Shown here: positions 15,017 to 23,909 of the stretch, in pieces | How the letters are laid out: the number at the start of each line of letters is the position of its first letter | How positions within the stretch are numbered: the stretch's first letter is position 1 | NCBI GenBank assembly: GCA_036511855.1 | Contig: DATCBN010000006.1 | Span: 1-37,079, forward strand | Reading direction: 5' to 3' | Length of the DNA stretch: 37,079 nucleotides | Source: Candidatus Eremiobacteraceae bacterium | GTDB taxonomy: Bacteria; Vulcanimicrobiota; Vulcanimicrobiia; Eremiobacterales; Eremiobacteraceae | Translations under genes and position numbers: made by a program | Notes under the pieces: model-generated | What the model saw: only the letters and a program-made list of their open reading frames with translations | Databases searched by the model: none | Told to the model about the DNA's origin: nothing

Positions 15017-17179
15017 CTAGAACGACCACGCGCGCAACGTTTGCGTCAAGTGCCACGCTCCGCCGTTATCGCGCTGCCACCGCTCGGTATCGCCATGACC
15101 GCGCAGCGGCGCCGACCACACGGATCGCACAACCACCAAAAAATCGCCGTCGATCGACGCAGTCACGACGCCTAGCGGGAGCGGTTGCGCGCCGAACTCT
15201 GCTTGCCACACACGCTCGCCCGCCAGAGAGCGTATCGTTGCGGAACTCGCGAAGTTCTTGGCGCCCGAAATATTGGTGGCCAATGCCGGGAGCCGATCGC
15301 CCGTTGACGATTCAAGCTCGCGTACGGTTTTTTCTAGCATCGCCGGATCGCCGAGCGACTCCGTCGCCGACGTGCCTGAATCGCCGGCGGCCCGAACCCG
15401 GGTATATGCATTTAATCCCGCACCGTCCATCGCGAATAACGCCGTCGCATCGAGCCGGAATGCGGACAACGCGCCTTGGTCTGCCTGCGAGCGACCCGGT
15501 GTCGCGCCCCACACCAAATAAGTTCCCGACGACAACCGTGCGAAAAACATCTGCTCGCCATCGTACGAACCGCCGGTCGGATAGCTTACCGGACTTGATT
15601 CATCGCCAAGCGCGGCAATGCAGATCATCGACGTGCCGCGCCACGATTTAGTGAGTGCAACCCAGAGGCCCGATTGATCGGCACCGACCGCGCCGGGTGA
15701 GCCGTCCAAGGCGTATCGAACGTGCCAGTGCGAGCCGTCGCCTGAAGCCCAAAGGGTTGCAACGGTAGGGCCGGGGCGAGCGATGCTCGCCCTAGTACTT
15801 AGAACGCCCGCACTTAGAACGCCCGTACTTGGAACGCCCGCACTTGGAACGCCCGCACTTGAAGTACTCACCGGGGAGGCGCCCCAAAGAGTGCCGTCAT
15901 CGGAGCGCGTGAGCACTGCGAATGGGAAAACGGGTGGTTGCGCTATCGTGAACACCGCGTTCGAATCGCCGCGATACACGCGTCCGAGATACGACGCGAT
16001 CCATCCCGAGTTCGAACCTTGCCCTGCTGGATACACCCGCCACTGAAGCAACGCCGAATCGAGCGCGCCGGCGTCAGGCTGAAGCGGCGGCCATAAAGCG
16101 GCCTGACCGTCGTGAGCGGACGATGCAAGCGATGACAGCAGGCGCTTCGGGTCGCTATATCCCGGCGGCATACGCATTTGCAGGGTCACGAACCGGCCGC
16201 CGCGCCGCACGGTGAGCAGTAGGTTCTCCGGCCACGCGAGAAAGAGCCCGCCGTCGTCGAGCGCTCCCAAACCGTCGCCGACGGAGTACGCAGGATCGTC
16301 GGGCATCGGCGGATAGAAATACGAGACCAAGTCGTGCGTCGCCGCGACGACGCGCGTCAACCCGTGCGAGAACGCGAAGTATGCAGTGCCATCGCGATAC
16401 GCGCCTTGATATACCGTGCTCGCAAGCGGATGAATGGCGACGAGCTGCCGTCCAAATGCATCGTCGAATCGCGGCGCGAGCGCGTCAGACGCACCGGCTC
16501 TATCCATCGTGGCAGATCCATTCGCGTGCGAATCGACCCACGCCAGATTCTCGCCCAGCAGTGCGAATCGTCCGCCCGGTGCTACGCCCGTCACCCGCAA
16601 CCGTCGCGCGCCGATCTCGCGGGCCACGAAGCGGCCGTCGCTTTGACGATACACCGTCAATCGATCGGAGGTCTCGGGAGAAACCGCAGTCAGGTCGCCG
16701 CGCACCGATTGATCGGTCGAAAACCGGAATGTCGAGGGTGCGGGGACACGCGCTTGCGACACATTCACATCTACTAGATCGTCGCCGTCGCGGAACTCGA
16801 TGGAGTCGGATCCCGTCCAGCGCACGCTTCGCACCACGCCATCGATGCTCAGCTGCGTGAGTCTGAGTCGCGGTACATCGAGCAAGAACGCTTGCGTAGG
16901 ATCCATTCGTTGCGGATCGCCGAAGACGGCGCTCCCAGGAAACACCACGACGAAGACCGCGCGCGTTCCGCTCGCGTCGAACGCTGCGTCTCCCACGATC
17001 GCACCGGGCGCGAGGCCGAGCGGCAGCGCATATAGATGAAGATAGGCGCCGCCCGCAAGCCGGAGCGTCGTCTGCGGCGAAAGCACTGCCGCCCAGGCTG
17101 CGCCGCTGCCGGCAAGTGTAAGAGTAGTTGCGACGAGCGCAACGCAAACCGCCCGTAGTTGGCCGCTGCCGGGATTCAT
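15017..17179 (-). CDS. Large secreted protein of unknown function, probable propeller
   Basis: 720 residues with a signal peptide (VALVATTLTLAGSGAAWAAV). No family recognised. Many short strand-turn patterns (WVDSHANG, YRDGTAYFAFSHG, GGLFLAWPENLLLTVRRGG, DGTLWGASPV, SHWHVRYALDGSPG) suggest one or more beta-propellers. Near residues 440-470 there is a low-complexity insert of five-residue repeats (SAGVP / STGVL) followed by TRASIARPGP. At the DNA level this insert is four 15-base tandem repeats plus a copy of the palindromic element, so the coding sequence has absorbed repeat DNA. It is divergent from the MOSC gene. Function unknown. Confidence 0.75.
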   Translation of the reverse strand: MNPGSGQLRAVCVALVATTLTLAGSGAAWAAVLSPQTTLRLAGGAYLHLYALPLGLAPGAIVGDAAFDASGTRAVFVVVFPGSAVFGDPQRMDPTQAFLLDVPRLRLTQLSIDGVVRSVRWTGSDSIEFRDGDDLVDVNVSQARVPAPSTFRFSTDQSVRGDLTAVSPETSDRLTVYRQSDGRFVAREIGARRLRVTGVAPGGRFALLGENLAWVDSHANGSATMDRAGASDALAPRFDDAFGRQLVAIHPLASTVYQGAYRDGTAYFAFSHGLTRVVAATHDLVSYFYPPMPDDPAYSVGDGLGALDDGGLFLAWPENLLLTVRRGGRFVTLQMRMPPGYSDPKRLLSSLASSAHDGQAALWPPLQPDAGALDSALLQWRVYPAGQGSNSGWIASYLGRVYRGDSNAVFTIAQPPVFPFAVLTRSDDGTLWGASPVSTSSAGVPSAGVPSTGVLSAGVLSTRASIARPGPTVATLWASGDGSHWHVRYALDGSPGAVGADQSGLWVALTKSWRGTSMICIAALGDESSPVSYPTGGSYDGEQMFFARLSSGTYLVWGATPGRSQADQGALSAFRLDATALFAMDGAGLNAYTRVRAAGDSGTSATESLGDPAMLEKTVRELESSTGDRLPALATNISGAKNFASSATIRSLAGERVWQAEFGAQPLPLGVVTASIDGDFLVVVRSVWSAPLRGHGDTERWQRDNGGAWHLTQTLRAWSF
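15774..15792. repeat. Palindromic REP-like element inside a CDS, reverse orientation
   Basis: On the minus strand: GTACTA, then GGGCGAGC-ATC-GCTCGCCC. It encodes RASIARP in the large secreted protein, a different reading frame of the element from that used in the first gene. The arms covary again relative to the other copies. Confidence 0.8.
15797..15860 (-). repeat. 15-base tandem repeat (4 copies plus 4 bases)
   Basis: Units ACTTAGAACGCCCGC, ACTTAGAACGCCCGT, then ACTTGGAACGCCCGC twice, ending in a partial ACTT. Being a multiple of three, it adds five residues per unit without breaking the host frame. It begins four bases from the palindrome. Confidence 0.9.
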
Positions 17180-17242
17180 ACGTGCGCCTACGACTGCCGT
17201 CCGGCGAGGCCCTTTGCGCGCCTGCGCGGAATCGCAGTCGTC

Positions 17243-17938
17243 ATGCGCGTTACGCAGTTGTGGCGCTATCCGGTCAAATCCATGCGCGGCGAACTACTCT
17301 TGTCCACACGTTTCGAGCGCGGCGGCATTCCGTTCGACCGCCGCTATGCGCTTCTCGACGAAACCCCGCAATCGGCCCATCGCGGCAAAGCCACTACCGC
17401 AACCCAATTTCCGGCTATGCTCGGATACGGAGCTCGCGTCACTGACGACTCGGTCGTCGTTCGCCTGCCGGACGGCGCTGTGACCGGCATCACCGAGGCG
17501 GCGGTTGCGGAGCGCCTCTCACAGGACACCGGTCTTCGCTTGGCGCTGATCGACGCACCGGACGGCACTAACCACGACGAAGCCGATGTCCTGGTCATCA
17601 ACGAAGCCTCGGTCCGCCAACTCGCGCTCGAGTGGGGACAGCCCGTCGACGCGCGCCGGTTCAGGCCGAACGTCGTCGTCGGTGGCGGCAGCGCGTTTGA
17701 GGAAGAAGCGTGGGTCGGACGCAAGCTCCGTGTGGGCAGCACCGTGCTGGACGTCGCATCGTCGTGCGTCCGCTGCTCGATAACAAACGTGGATCCCGAA
17801 ACGCTTGCCTCCGATCCCTCGTTTCTAAAGATGATAGCGCAGTTGCACCGCGCATGTTTTGGTGTGTACTGCGCGGTCTCCGAGCCGGGATATGCCGGCG
17901 TCGGCGACGAGTGCGCGCTGTTGCCCGCAGGGGCATAA
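17243..17938 (+). CDS. MOSC domain protein
   Basis: 231 residues from the ATG at 17243 (MRVTQLWRYPVKSMRGE), the canonical start of MOSC N-terminal beta-barrel proteins; the longer frame to 17159 overlaps the divergent gene's start. Motifs: FDRRYALLDE, the MOSC core (VLVINEASVRQLALEWG, RFRPNVVVGGG) and the conserved cysteine loop SSCVRCSITNVDPET. MOSC proteins bind the molybdenum cofactor or transfer sulfur to it (for example YiiM, mARC). No 2Fe-2S domain is fused here, so the redox partner would have to be separate. Confidence 0.88.
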   Translation: MRVTQLWRYPVKSMRGELLLSTRFERGGIPFDRRYALLDETPQSAHRGKATTATQFPAMLGYGARVTDDSVVVRLPDGAVTGITEAAVAERLSQDTGLRLALIDAPDGTNHDEADVLVINEASVRQLALEWGQPVDARRFRPNVVVGGGSAFEEEAWVGRKLRVGSTVLDVASSCVRCSITNVDPETLASDPSFLKMIAQLHRACFGVYCAVSEPGYAGVGDECALLPAGA

Positions 17939-17960
17939 CTGCCGCACGGAAAGACGTGAT

Positions 17961-18461
17961 ATGATAGGTAACTTCGAACGAGTATCATTCAGGAGAACGA
18001 TCACCGCGCTCGCCGCGACCTGCGCGATGTTGGCGCCATTTTCGGCCGGAGCACAAGACCTGCCGTTCAAGCCGCCCAAGGGATGGGTCGAGGTAGCTGT
18101 GCCCAAGGGCCTCATCGGGAAATGGGTCCAGCCGGGCACCGACACCTTTCATCAGAACCTGAGCGTGTACGCGCATACGTATAGCGGAACGCTCGCGCAA
18201 TACTACGCCATCGACATCAAATCTCTGAAATCGCACTATCCAGGCGGCGATCTCGCGGTCAGCCAAGATACGACCGTGTGCGGATATCACGCAGCGAAAT
18301 ACATCTCGTACGGGCTTGACACGTCGGCAGGGGCGCTGATCATCGAGCAGATGATAACGGTGAACAATTCGGTCGCGTACGTCGTCACCTACGTCCGTCT
18401 GGCGAGTGAGGCCTCGGACCCGGCCGCCCGCCAATCGATGACGACGATGTGCGGGATCTAG
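17961..18461 (+). CDS. Small secreted protein of unknown function
   Basis: 166 residues from the ATG at 17961; the frame extends upstream but would overlap the MOSC gene. Signal peptide: ITALAATCAMLAPFSAGAQD. The mature part starts LPFKPPKGWVEVAVPKG and reads like a single alpha/beta domain with two Cys (DTTVCGYHAAKYISYG and C-terminal MTTMCGI) that could form a disulfide. Similar layouts occur in PsbP/DUF1795-like secreted proteins, but I cannot assign it. It probably shares a transcript with the MOSC gene (22-base gap) and the next gene. Confidence 0.65.
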   Translation: MIGNFERVSFRRTITALAATCAMLAPFSAGAQDLPFKPPKGWVEVAVPKGLIGKWVQPGTDTFHQNLSVYAHTYSGTLAQYYAIDIKSLKSHYPGGDLAVSQDTTVCGYHAAKYISYGLDTSAGALIIEQMITVNNSVAYVVTYVRLASEASDPAARQSMTTMCGI

Positions 18462-18474
18462 ATTGAGGTTCACG

Positions 18475-18966
18475 GTGAGCATGCATGTCCGATCGGTCTT
18501 GGGGATTTGCGCCGCTGCAGCCCTCGCGTCGGCAAGCGCCGCGGCCGCTGCTGCGGACCCCACACCGGTGCCCGTTCAGTCGGCCCCCGCGAGTCCATAC
18601 AGTCACGTTCCCATCCCCGGCAATCGGGTCACGTTCGACGGCACGGTCGGCGGACAGAAAACCGCGTGGGCGTACTACAGTAAATTTTGGCTCGAGCACT
18701 ACATCTCAGTCACAGTCGATGCGTCCGAGTTCGCTATCCAAGGCGGCCAACTCGACGACGAATTGGGTCGCATCTCAAATCACGTCATCACCTTTCCCAA
18801 CGGTACGCACGCGACCGTGGATTCCATCCAGCCTTTCAAGTACAGAGACAGACTCGATCTTGAAGTGAGAGTCACCGTGTCCGACGGTTCGCTTCGCGGC
18901 AAAGACGTGTGGACCACGGCCGCAGAGCTGGTCGATGGCGCCGGGCTCCCATACGTGAAGATCTAA
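18475..18966 (+). CDS. Small secreted protein of unknown function
   Basis: 163 residues from a GTG at 18475, chosen because GAGG lies six bases upstream; an ATG at 18481 is the alternative. Signal peptide LGICAAAALASASAAAAA, then a Pro-rich linker (PTPVPVQSAP). The mature domain has beta-rich segments: GNRVTFDGTVGG, LEHYISVTVDASEFAI and FPNGTHATVDSIQPF. No Cys in the mature part and no family recognised. It follows the previous secreted gene after 13 bases, suggesting co-transcription. It overlaps the convergent GMC oxidoreductase by four bases. Confidence 0.65.
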   Translation: MSMHVRSVLGICAAAALASASAAAAAADPTPVPVQSAPASPYSHVPIPGNRVTFDGTVGGQKTAWAYYSKFWLEHYISVTVDASEFAIQGGQLDDELGRISNHVITFPNGTHATVDSIQPFKYRDRLDLEVRVTVSDGSLRGKDVWTTAAELVDGAGLPYVKI

Positions 18967-20909
18967 AGCGCTGAAATCAAGCTCGCCGTCCTGTGCGCCA
19001 GCGCCATGATTGTGAGCATGGGATTCACCCCCGACGACAACGGAAAGACCGACGCGTCTGCCACGAACAACCCGCGCGCGCCATGGACGGCGCCGCTTGC
19101 GTTCACCACGCCGCGTGCCGGGTCGGCATGCATCCGGCACGTCCCCATTTGATGCGCGGAGAACACGCCGAGCCGATTTGGCCCGGCGCCGCGGCGCGCG
19201 ATCGCATCTCCGAACGCGCGACGCCCGGCGGAGTCGGCGTGTTCGATCGAGAGTTCGAGCGGATCCGTGTGCAACGTCGTCACTTTCGTCGCGCCCGCCG
19301 CGAAGAGAATGTCGGTGACACCGGCCAGCGCGCGAAGCATGTGGCCGGCGTCGTACGGCGACAGGCTATACGTCACATCGTCGCGGCCGTCGAGCGAGAC
19401 CGAGCCTTCGCCGCGATCGCGTGTCAATGCGATCAGGGCGGCGTCGAAGCGCGAGTCACGCATCAACGCAGAATGTGCCGCTCTTCCTCGCCACGGTAGA
19501 GCGAGTCCCATGAGTCCCGGATGCGCGGGCGCGGCCTCGATCATCGCGCCGTAGCCGTCGTCGAGATCGGCGAACGCGTCGGAATAGGCGGACTGCATCG
19601 GCCCGTTCCAACACTGCACCGGATGTTCGAACTGCCCGAACGCGGCGGTGGTCGGGTGCAGGTACAGATGCCGGCCCAGATGTGCGGACGACACACCGCT
19701 GCGGGCTAAGATGCCCGGAGTCCGCAAGCTGCCGGCCGCCACAACGACGATAGGGGCGTTGACGCGCAACGATTTGCAAAGCATCCGGCCGCCGGCCTCT
19801 GACTCATAGGAGATGATCGCCTCCACACCGCGCGTCATCCCGTCGCCCACGAGCACGCGCTCGACCTGCGCGCCGGCGACGACCTTGGCGTTTGCCGCGA
19901 CCGCATCGAGCAGATACGTTGCGGCGACGGAACGCTTGTAGCCATATGCGCAGCCGAAGCCGCAATAGCCGCAACCTTCGCCGCATCCGGAACGGTTGCA
20001 CGGCACGACCCCGGCGCGCAGATCCGCAGCTCGGCACCCTCGCAGCAGCACCGCGTTGTTCTCGTTGTGCGATGCCGCCGGCTCCACGCGCAGCCTCGCC
20101 GATACGGCGTCGTAGTGCGCGGCCAGCCCGAGATCGAAGTCCACACCGCCGCTAGCCAAACTCCACTGTTGCGCGATCATCTCGGGCAGCCGCAGACTGG
20201 TGCACCAGTTGATGACGGTGCCGCCGCCCACGCATGCACCCGCCAAGACGGCGACACTAAGGTCTTCCGACGAGCAGAGCGCCGCCTCCAAGTAGAAGCG
20301 GCCGAACGCGTTGGCCTCAAGCTGATCGAATTGCGCCGGATCCGATGACGGCCCCGCCTCGAGCACGACGACGCGCCTGCCGGCTTGCGCCAAAACGGCG
20401 GCCGCAACGCCGCCTCCCGCACCGGAACCGACGACGACGACGTCCGCATCGATGACGCCGGATTCTACGGCGAAGAGCGGCAACGCCGTGGGTGCAGGCC
20501 GCCGGTCCGATCGCGGGCCGGCGTAGCCGATCTGCGGCCACATCGGATTGCGATTGTTTTCGTCGGGCGCGCCGTACGCCATAAAACCGGCCAATCGCTT
20601 AAAAGCCTGGAATCCCGTGCGCAGCGGCGCGATCGGGTTGTCGGACATCGCCAGCAGCAGTCGTTCGCGCTGGTCCTGCGTCAACGCGGCAAACCGTGCC
20701 GGCCTTCCGATAAGCAACAGCGAGAGCCACGGGCCGTCGAGCAGCCTCAGCAACGCGCGCAGTTTGGCGAGGCGATGCGGCGCGAGAAGCAGGAGCGCTC
20801 GTTCGACGGCGGCTGCGGCTGTCGCGAAATCTGAGTCTTCGGGCGCAAATGTGCTCTGCAGCGTCACGAGCACGCTGCACTCGGACTGAGAGAGCGAAGG
20901 GCCGGCCAT
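18963..20909 (-). CDS. GMC-type FAD oxidoreductase, long-chain alcohol oxidase-like
   Basis: 648 residues from the ATG at 20909; a TTG at 20927 is possible. The N-terminal 150 residues are helical, as in long-chain alcohol oxidases. The FAD-binding motif DVVVVGSGAGGGVAAAVL lies near residue 160. Then come the GMC signature region (VLAGACVGGGTVINWCTSLRLP) and a Cys-rich stretch (SGCGEGCGYCGFGCAYG) typical of the alcohol-oxidase branch. The C-terminus has the active-site pattern SAHQMGTCRM and later SGVNPMLTIMALAHR, giving the expected His and Asn. It should oxidise an alcohol with FAD; the substrate is unknown. It ends against the small secreted gene. Confidence 0.9.
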   Translation of the reverse strand: MAGPSLSQSECSVLVTLQSTFAPEDSDFATAAAAVERALLLLAPHRLAKLRALLRLLDGPWLSLLLIGRPARFAALTQDQRERLLLAMSDNPIAPLRTGFQAFKRLAGFMAYGAPDENNRNPMWPQIGYAGPRSDRRPAPTALPLFAVESGVIDADVVVVGSGAGGGVAAAVLAQAGRRVVVLEAGPSSDPAQFDQLEANAFGRFYLEAALCSSEDLSVAVLAGACVGGGTVINWCTSLRLPEMIAQQWSLASGGVDFDLGLAAHYDAVSARLRVEPAASHNENNAVLLRGCRAADLRAGVVPCNRSGCGEGCGYCGFGCAYGYKRSVAATYLLDAVAANAKVVAGAQVERVLVGDGMTRGVEAIISYESEAGGRMLCKSLRVNAPIVVVAAGSLRTPGILARSGVSSAHLGRHLYLHPTTAAFGQFEHPVQCWNGPMQSAYSDAFADLDDGYGAMIEAAPAHPGLMGLALPWRGRAAHSALMRDSRFDAALIALTRDRGEGSVSLDGRDDVTYSLSPYDAGHMLRALAGVTDILFAAGATKVTTLHTDPLELSIEHADSAGRRAFGDAIARRGAGPNRLGVFSAHQMGTCRMHADPARGVVNASGAVHGARGLFVADASVFPLSSGVNPMLTIMALAHRTASLISAL

Positions 20910-21015
20910 GGCGGTTCGTGCGGGCAAGCCTCGACGGCTTCCTGCGATGGATCGCGGGCAACGTCGCGGTCCGGCTCAGGAAAAGGGGAGGCGCATGCCG
21001 TAGCGACCCAAAGAC

Positions 21016-21906
21016 ATGACCAACATCGCCGATTTTCTCATCGCGCGCCCTCATCTCCAACGGCGGCTGTTCTTTCTCGCACGGCGCTTCGTGCCCGGTG
21101 AGACGATCGAGAGCGCGGTCGGCGCGGTCCGCTCGCTCAACGCCGACAAGCTCTCCGCCACGCTCGATTTTCTTGGTGAAGACGTCTTCAACGAGGCCGA
21201 CGCCGCGCACACCACCGAGACCTACATCAACATGATCGACGCCATCGGTCACGCCGGCGTCGACTCCAACGTCTCTGTCAAGCTTAGCGCGATCGGGCAA
21301 GCGATGAGTGAGGATCTCGCCGTCGCAAATCTCAATCGAATCATCGAGCGCGCCAGACCTTCGAACATGTTCGTCCGTCTCGACATGGAGGGCTCGAAAA
21401 CGGTCGATTCCACGTATCGCATCATGGAGCGCGCCCGTGCGGACTACGAGCACGTCGGCCCCGTCGTGCAGGCTTATCTTCGCCGAGCTTCAGGCGACGT
21501 CGATCGCCTGATCAGCGCGGGCGTGCGGGTGCGCCTTTGCAAAGGCGCGTACGGAGAGCCGGAGGACGTGGCGATTCAGGAGATGCCGCTCATCCGCCGC
21601 AACTACGCGCAGCTTGCCGAAAAGCTGCTCGGACAGGGCACGTACCCGGGCATCGCCACGCACGACGACTATCTCATTGACGCCGTCCGCGCGTTCGTCG
21701 AGCGCGAGAACATCCCGTCGGACCGGTTCGAATATCAGATGCTCTACGGCATCCGCCCGGAAAAACAGAAGGCGATCGTCGCCGGCGGCTATCGGATGCG
21801 CGTATACGTGCCGTTCGGCACGCACTGGGCGGGCTATTTCGCGCGTAGGCTCGGCGAGCGCAAAGAGAACGTCTATTTCGTCTTGCGGAGCTTGTTCAGC
21901 CGTTGA
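21016..21906 (+). CDS. Proline dehydrogenase, monofunctional
   Basis: 296 residues, the usual size of stand-alone PRODH enzymes of Gram-positive and Deinococcus type. It carries the conserved series SVKLSAIG, FVRLDMEGS, VVQAYLRRA, RVRLCKGAYGEP, IATHDDYLI, FEYQMLYGIR and the C-terminal RVYVPFGTHWAGYFARRLGER. These residues bind FAD and proline in the (beta/alpha)8 barrel. It oxidises proline to pyrroline-5-carboxylate. No P5C dehydrogenase gene is in the window. The following gene overlaps its stop, and an APC amino acid permease lies just beyond in the opposite orientation. Confidence 0.95.
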   Translation: MTNIADFLIARPHLQRRLFFLARRFVPGETIESAVGAVRSLNADKLSATLDFLGEDVFNEADAAHTTETYINMIDAIGHAGVDSNVSVKLSAIGQAMSEDLAVANLNRIIERARPSNMFVRLDMEGSKTVDSTYRIMERARADYEHVGPVVQAYLRRASGDVDRLISAGVRVRLCKGAYGEPEDVAIQEMPLIRRNYAQLAEKLLGQGTYPGIATHDDYLIDAVRAFVERENIPSDRFEYQMLYGIRPEKQKAIVAGGYRMRVYVPFGTHWAGYFARRLGERKENVYFVLRSLFSR

Positions 21907-22484
21907 CGGTCGGCTTTCACTTCGGATCCGTCTACGTGCGCGGGCAGTCGATGCCCGACGTTTTGCGTGCGCTGGCCGAATTCATGGATGAATCGGACCA
22001 CGAACGGCTCGACGAGCGCGGGCTCGAACCCACTCCGGATGAGGTCACGAGCGAGAAGATCGTCCGCAGTTTCGCGGTGCTTCCGGCACACGGCGAATGG
22101 ATCGCGGTGCTTGAAGACGGCCACTCGTTCGACGACGGCGGCGTGGCCGAGGGACTGAGCGACCTATTACAGACCGAAACGCTGCACCTGGCGTATAGCG
22201 ATAGCGAGGCGCATTGGCACTACGAGTTGTTTTTGGACGGTCACGCGCTCGAATCCGGCGGCGCGGACGACCTCGACTACGACGTCACGGCTTTGGACTT
22301 CGTCGATCAGTACGAACTGCCGCACTTCGGAGTCTACTACGAAGAGGTGGCCGCCGCCGCCGGTCCCGACGCGCCCGCGCTCGCGGGTTCATTGGAAGTG
22401 ATCGGCGATATCCGTCCGACCGTACCGATCGGAACCGAGATACGGACGTTCGCCCGCCCGCCGATAGCGCTACCCGCGTATTGA
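21903..22484 (+). CDS. Hypothetical protein translationally coupled to proline dehydrogenase
   Basis: 193 residues starting from a TTG at 21903 that overlaps the PRODH stop (TTGA). It is acidic, with no signal peptide or membrane helix. Segments: FHFGSVYVRGQSMPDVLRAL, HGEWIAVLEDGHSFDDGG, LLQTETLHLAYSDSEAHWHY, ELFLDGHALE and FVDQYELPHFGVYYEEV. The pattern resembles small cytosolic domains in which a residue stretch monitors or binds another protein, but I recognise no family. The coupling suggests a role with proline oxidation (inference). Its end overlaps the APC permease by 15 bases. Confidence 0.65.
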   Translation: MTVGFHFGSVYVRGQSMPDVLRALAEFMDESDHERLDERGLEPTPDEVTSEKIVRSFAVLPAHGEWIAVLEDGHSFDDGGVAEGLSDLLQTETLHLAYSDSEAHWHYELFLDGHALESGGADDLDYDVTALDFVDQYELPHFGVYYEEVAAAAGPDAPALAGSLEVIGDIRPTVPIGTEIRTFARPPIALPAY

Positions 22485-23906
22485 AGGCCCGGCGTGCGCC
22501 GGGGTACCTCGCGCCCGCAACCAGTACACGGGTACGGCGAGCGCGATGATTCCAAGCCCGATCAGCGAGCGCAATGGAGCCGCGATGATCACCTCCGCGA
22601 GCAGCCACACCGTCGTCGCCACGAAAAGGGCGGGGACCACCGGATAGCCGCTCACCCGATATGGCCGGTCAGCGTCGGGCTCCTTGCGGCGCAAGACGAA
22701 CACCGACAACCCGGTCAATCCGTAGAAGACCCAGCCGGTGAAGATCTCAAAATCGCTGAGCGAGTCGAACGAACCTAAAAGGACGAGCACCGCCGCCAAG
22801 ATTCCAAGGGCCAATACCGAGCGGACCGGTACGCGGCCGCCCTCCGACACGCGCGCAAGCCACGGCAGAAAAAAACCATCGCCGGAATAGGCGTAGACGA
22901 TTCGCGCGATGGTCATGACGGAAACGTGCAGTGTCGCGATGACGGAAACGACTAGGAGCGCCGCCGCGATGCCCCGCGCAGCCGGACCGAAGAGCGTTCC
23001 GACCACCTCGATGCCCACCGACGACGCCGGCGACAGACCGGCGATCGAAGCTGATGAGAGGATGTAGAAGTACGCGACGTTTGCCGCCGCATACAAGAAA
23101 ATGACGATCATCATGCTCGCGATCAGCGCGACGGGTATCGCCCGCCCGGGATTTTTCACTTCTCCCGCGACATAGGTGAGCGCCGCCCAACCGTTATAGG
23201 CGTACAGCGCTCCGACCATCGCGGCGGCAAAGCCGGTCGCACCGCCGCGCGCCGACGCGGCGATGCCCGCACACGAACCGCCGAATCCGCTCGCCGCGAA
23301 ATGGTGCCAATCGCCGTGCCCCAAGGCAAACGCGGCGACGGTGAGACCGCCAACCATCAGCACTTTCAAGATGGTGAGGAGCGTGGCGATCGTGCCGTTC
23401 ACGTGCACCGGCGCGCAGTTGATGAGGGCGACCACGGCGAGAATGGCGATACCCGTACATTGGGTGCCGGTCACGGCGATCTGCCAGTGCATGAGCGGAA
23501 TGTGGATCGCAAACGTATCGAGCGCTCCACCGGTCAACAGGTTGATGAAGATCGCGGCGCCCGCGGCGAGCGCCGCGCACGTGGCAGGACCATACAAGAA
23601 GAAGATGGTCCAGCCGTACGCGAACGCCAGCGGTTGGCCGAATGCGCGGCGCAGGAAGGCATACGGACCGCCCGAGTGCGGTGTCAACGCGCCAAGTTCG
23701 GCAAACGTCAGAGCGCCGCACAACGCGAGAATCCCGGCGGCCACCCAGGCGACGACGACGAGATCCGGCGATCCGACATTGCACGTCATGGCGCGCGCTT
23801 TGAGGAAGATACCCTGGCCGATGATGTTGCAGATGATGAGCGACGCCGCAGCGGTGATTCCCAGCGCTCGGATGAGTTCAGGGCGACTGGAACTTGCGGC
23901 CGGCAT
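22470..23906 (-). CDS. APC-family amino acid permease
   Basis: 478 residues with about 12 membrane helices. The first helix carries ASLIICNIIGQGIFLKA, the unwound Gly-rich substrate site of the APC superfamily (compare G-S-G-I-F). Further hallmarks: CGALTFAELGALTPHSGGPYAFLRRAFG, NGWAALTYVAGEVKNPGRAIPVAL and a C-terminal RRKEPDADRPYRVSGYPVVPALFV. It is most like the basic/neutral amino acid or polyamine antiporter group. Lying tail to tail with the PRODH pair, it could import the amino acid fuel, but specificity cannot be read from sequence. The DUF2269 gene ends 3 bases upstream of its start, in the same orientation. Confidence 0.92.
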   Translation of the reverse strand: MPAASSSRPELIRALGITAAASLIICNIIGQGIFLKARAMTCNVGSPDLVVVAWVAAGILALCGALTFAELGALTPHSGGPYAFLRRAFGQPLAFAYGWTIFFLYGPATCAALAAGAAIFINLLTGGALDTFAIHIPLMHWQIAVTGTQCTGIAILAVVALINCAPVHVNGTIATLLTILKVLMVGGLTVAAFALGHGDWHHFAASGFGGSCAGIAASARGGATGFAAAMVGALYAYNGWAALTYVAGEVKNPGRAIPVALIASMMIVIFLYAAANVAYFYILSSASIAGLSPASSVGIEVVGTLFGPAARGIAAALLVVSVIATLHVSVMTIARIVYAYSGDGFFLPWLARVSEGGRVPVRSVLALGILAAVLVLLGSFDSLSDFEIFTGWVFYGLTGLSVFVLRRKEPDADRPYRVSGYPVVPALFVATTVWLLAEVIIAAPLRSLIGLGIIALAVPVYWLRARGTPAHAGPSIRG

Positions 23907-23909
23907 CGG

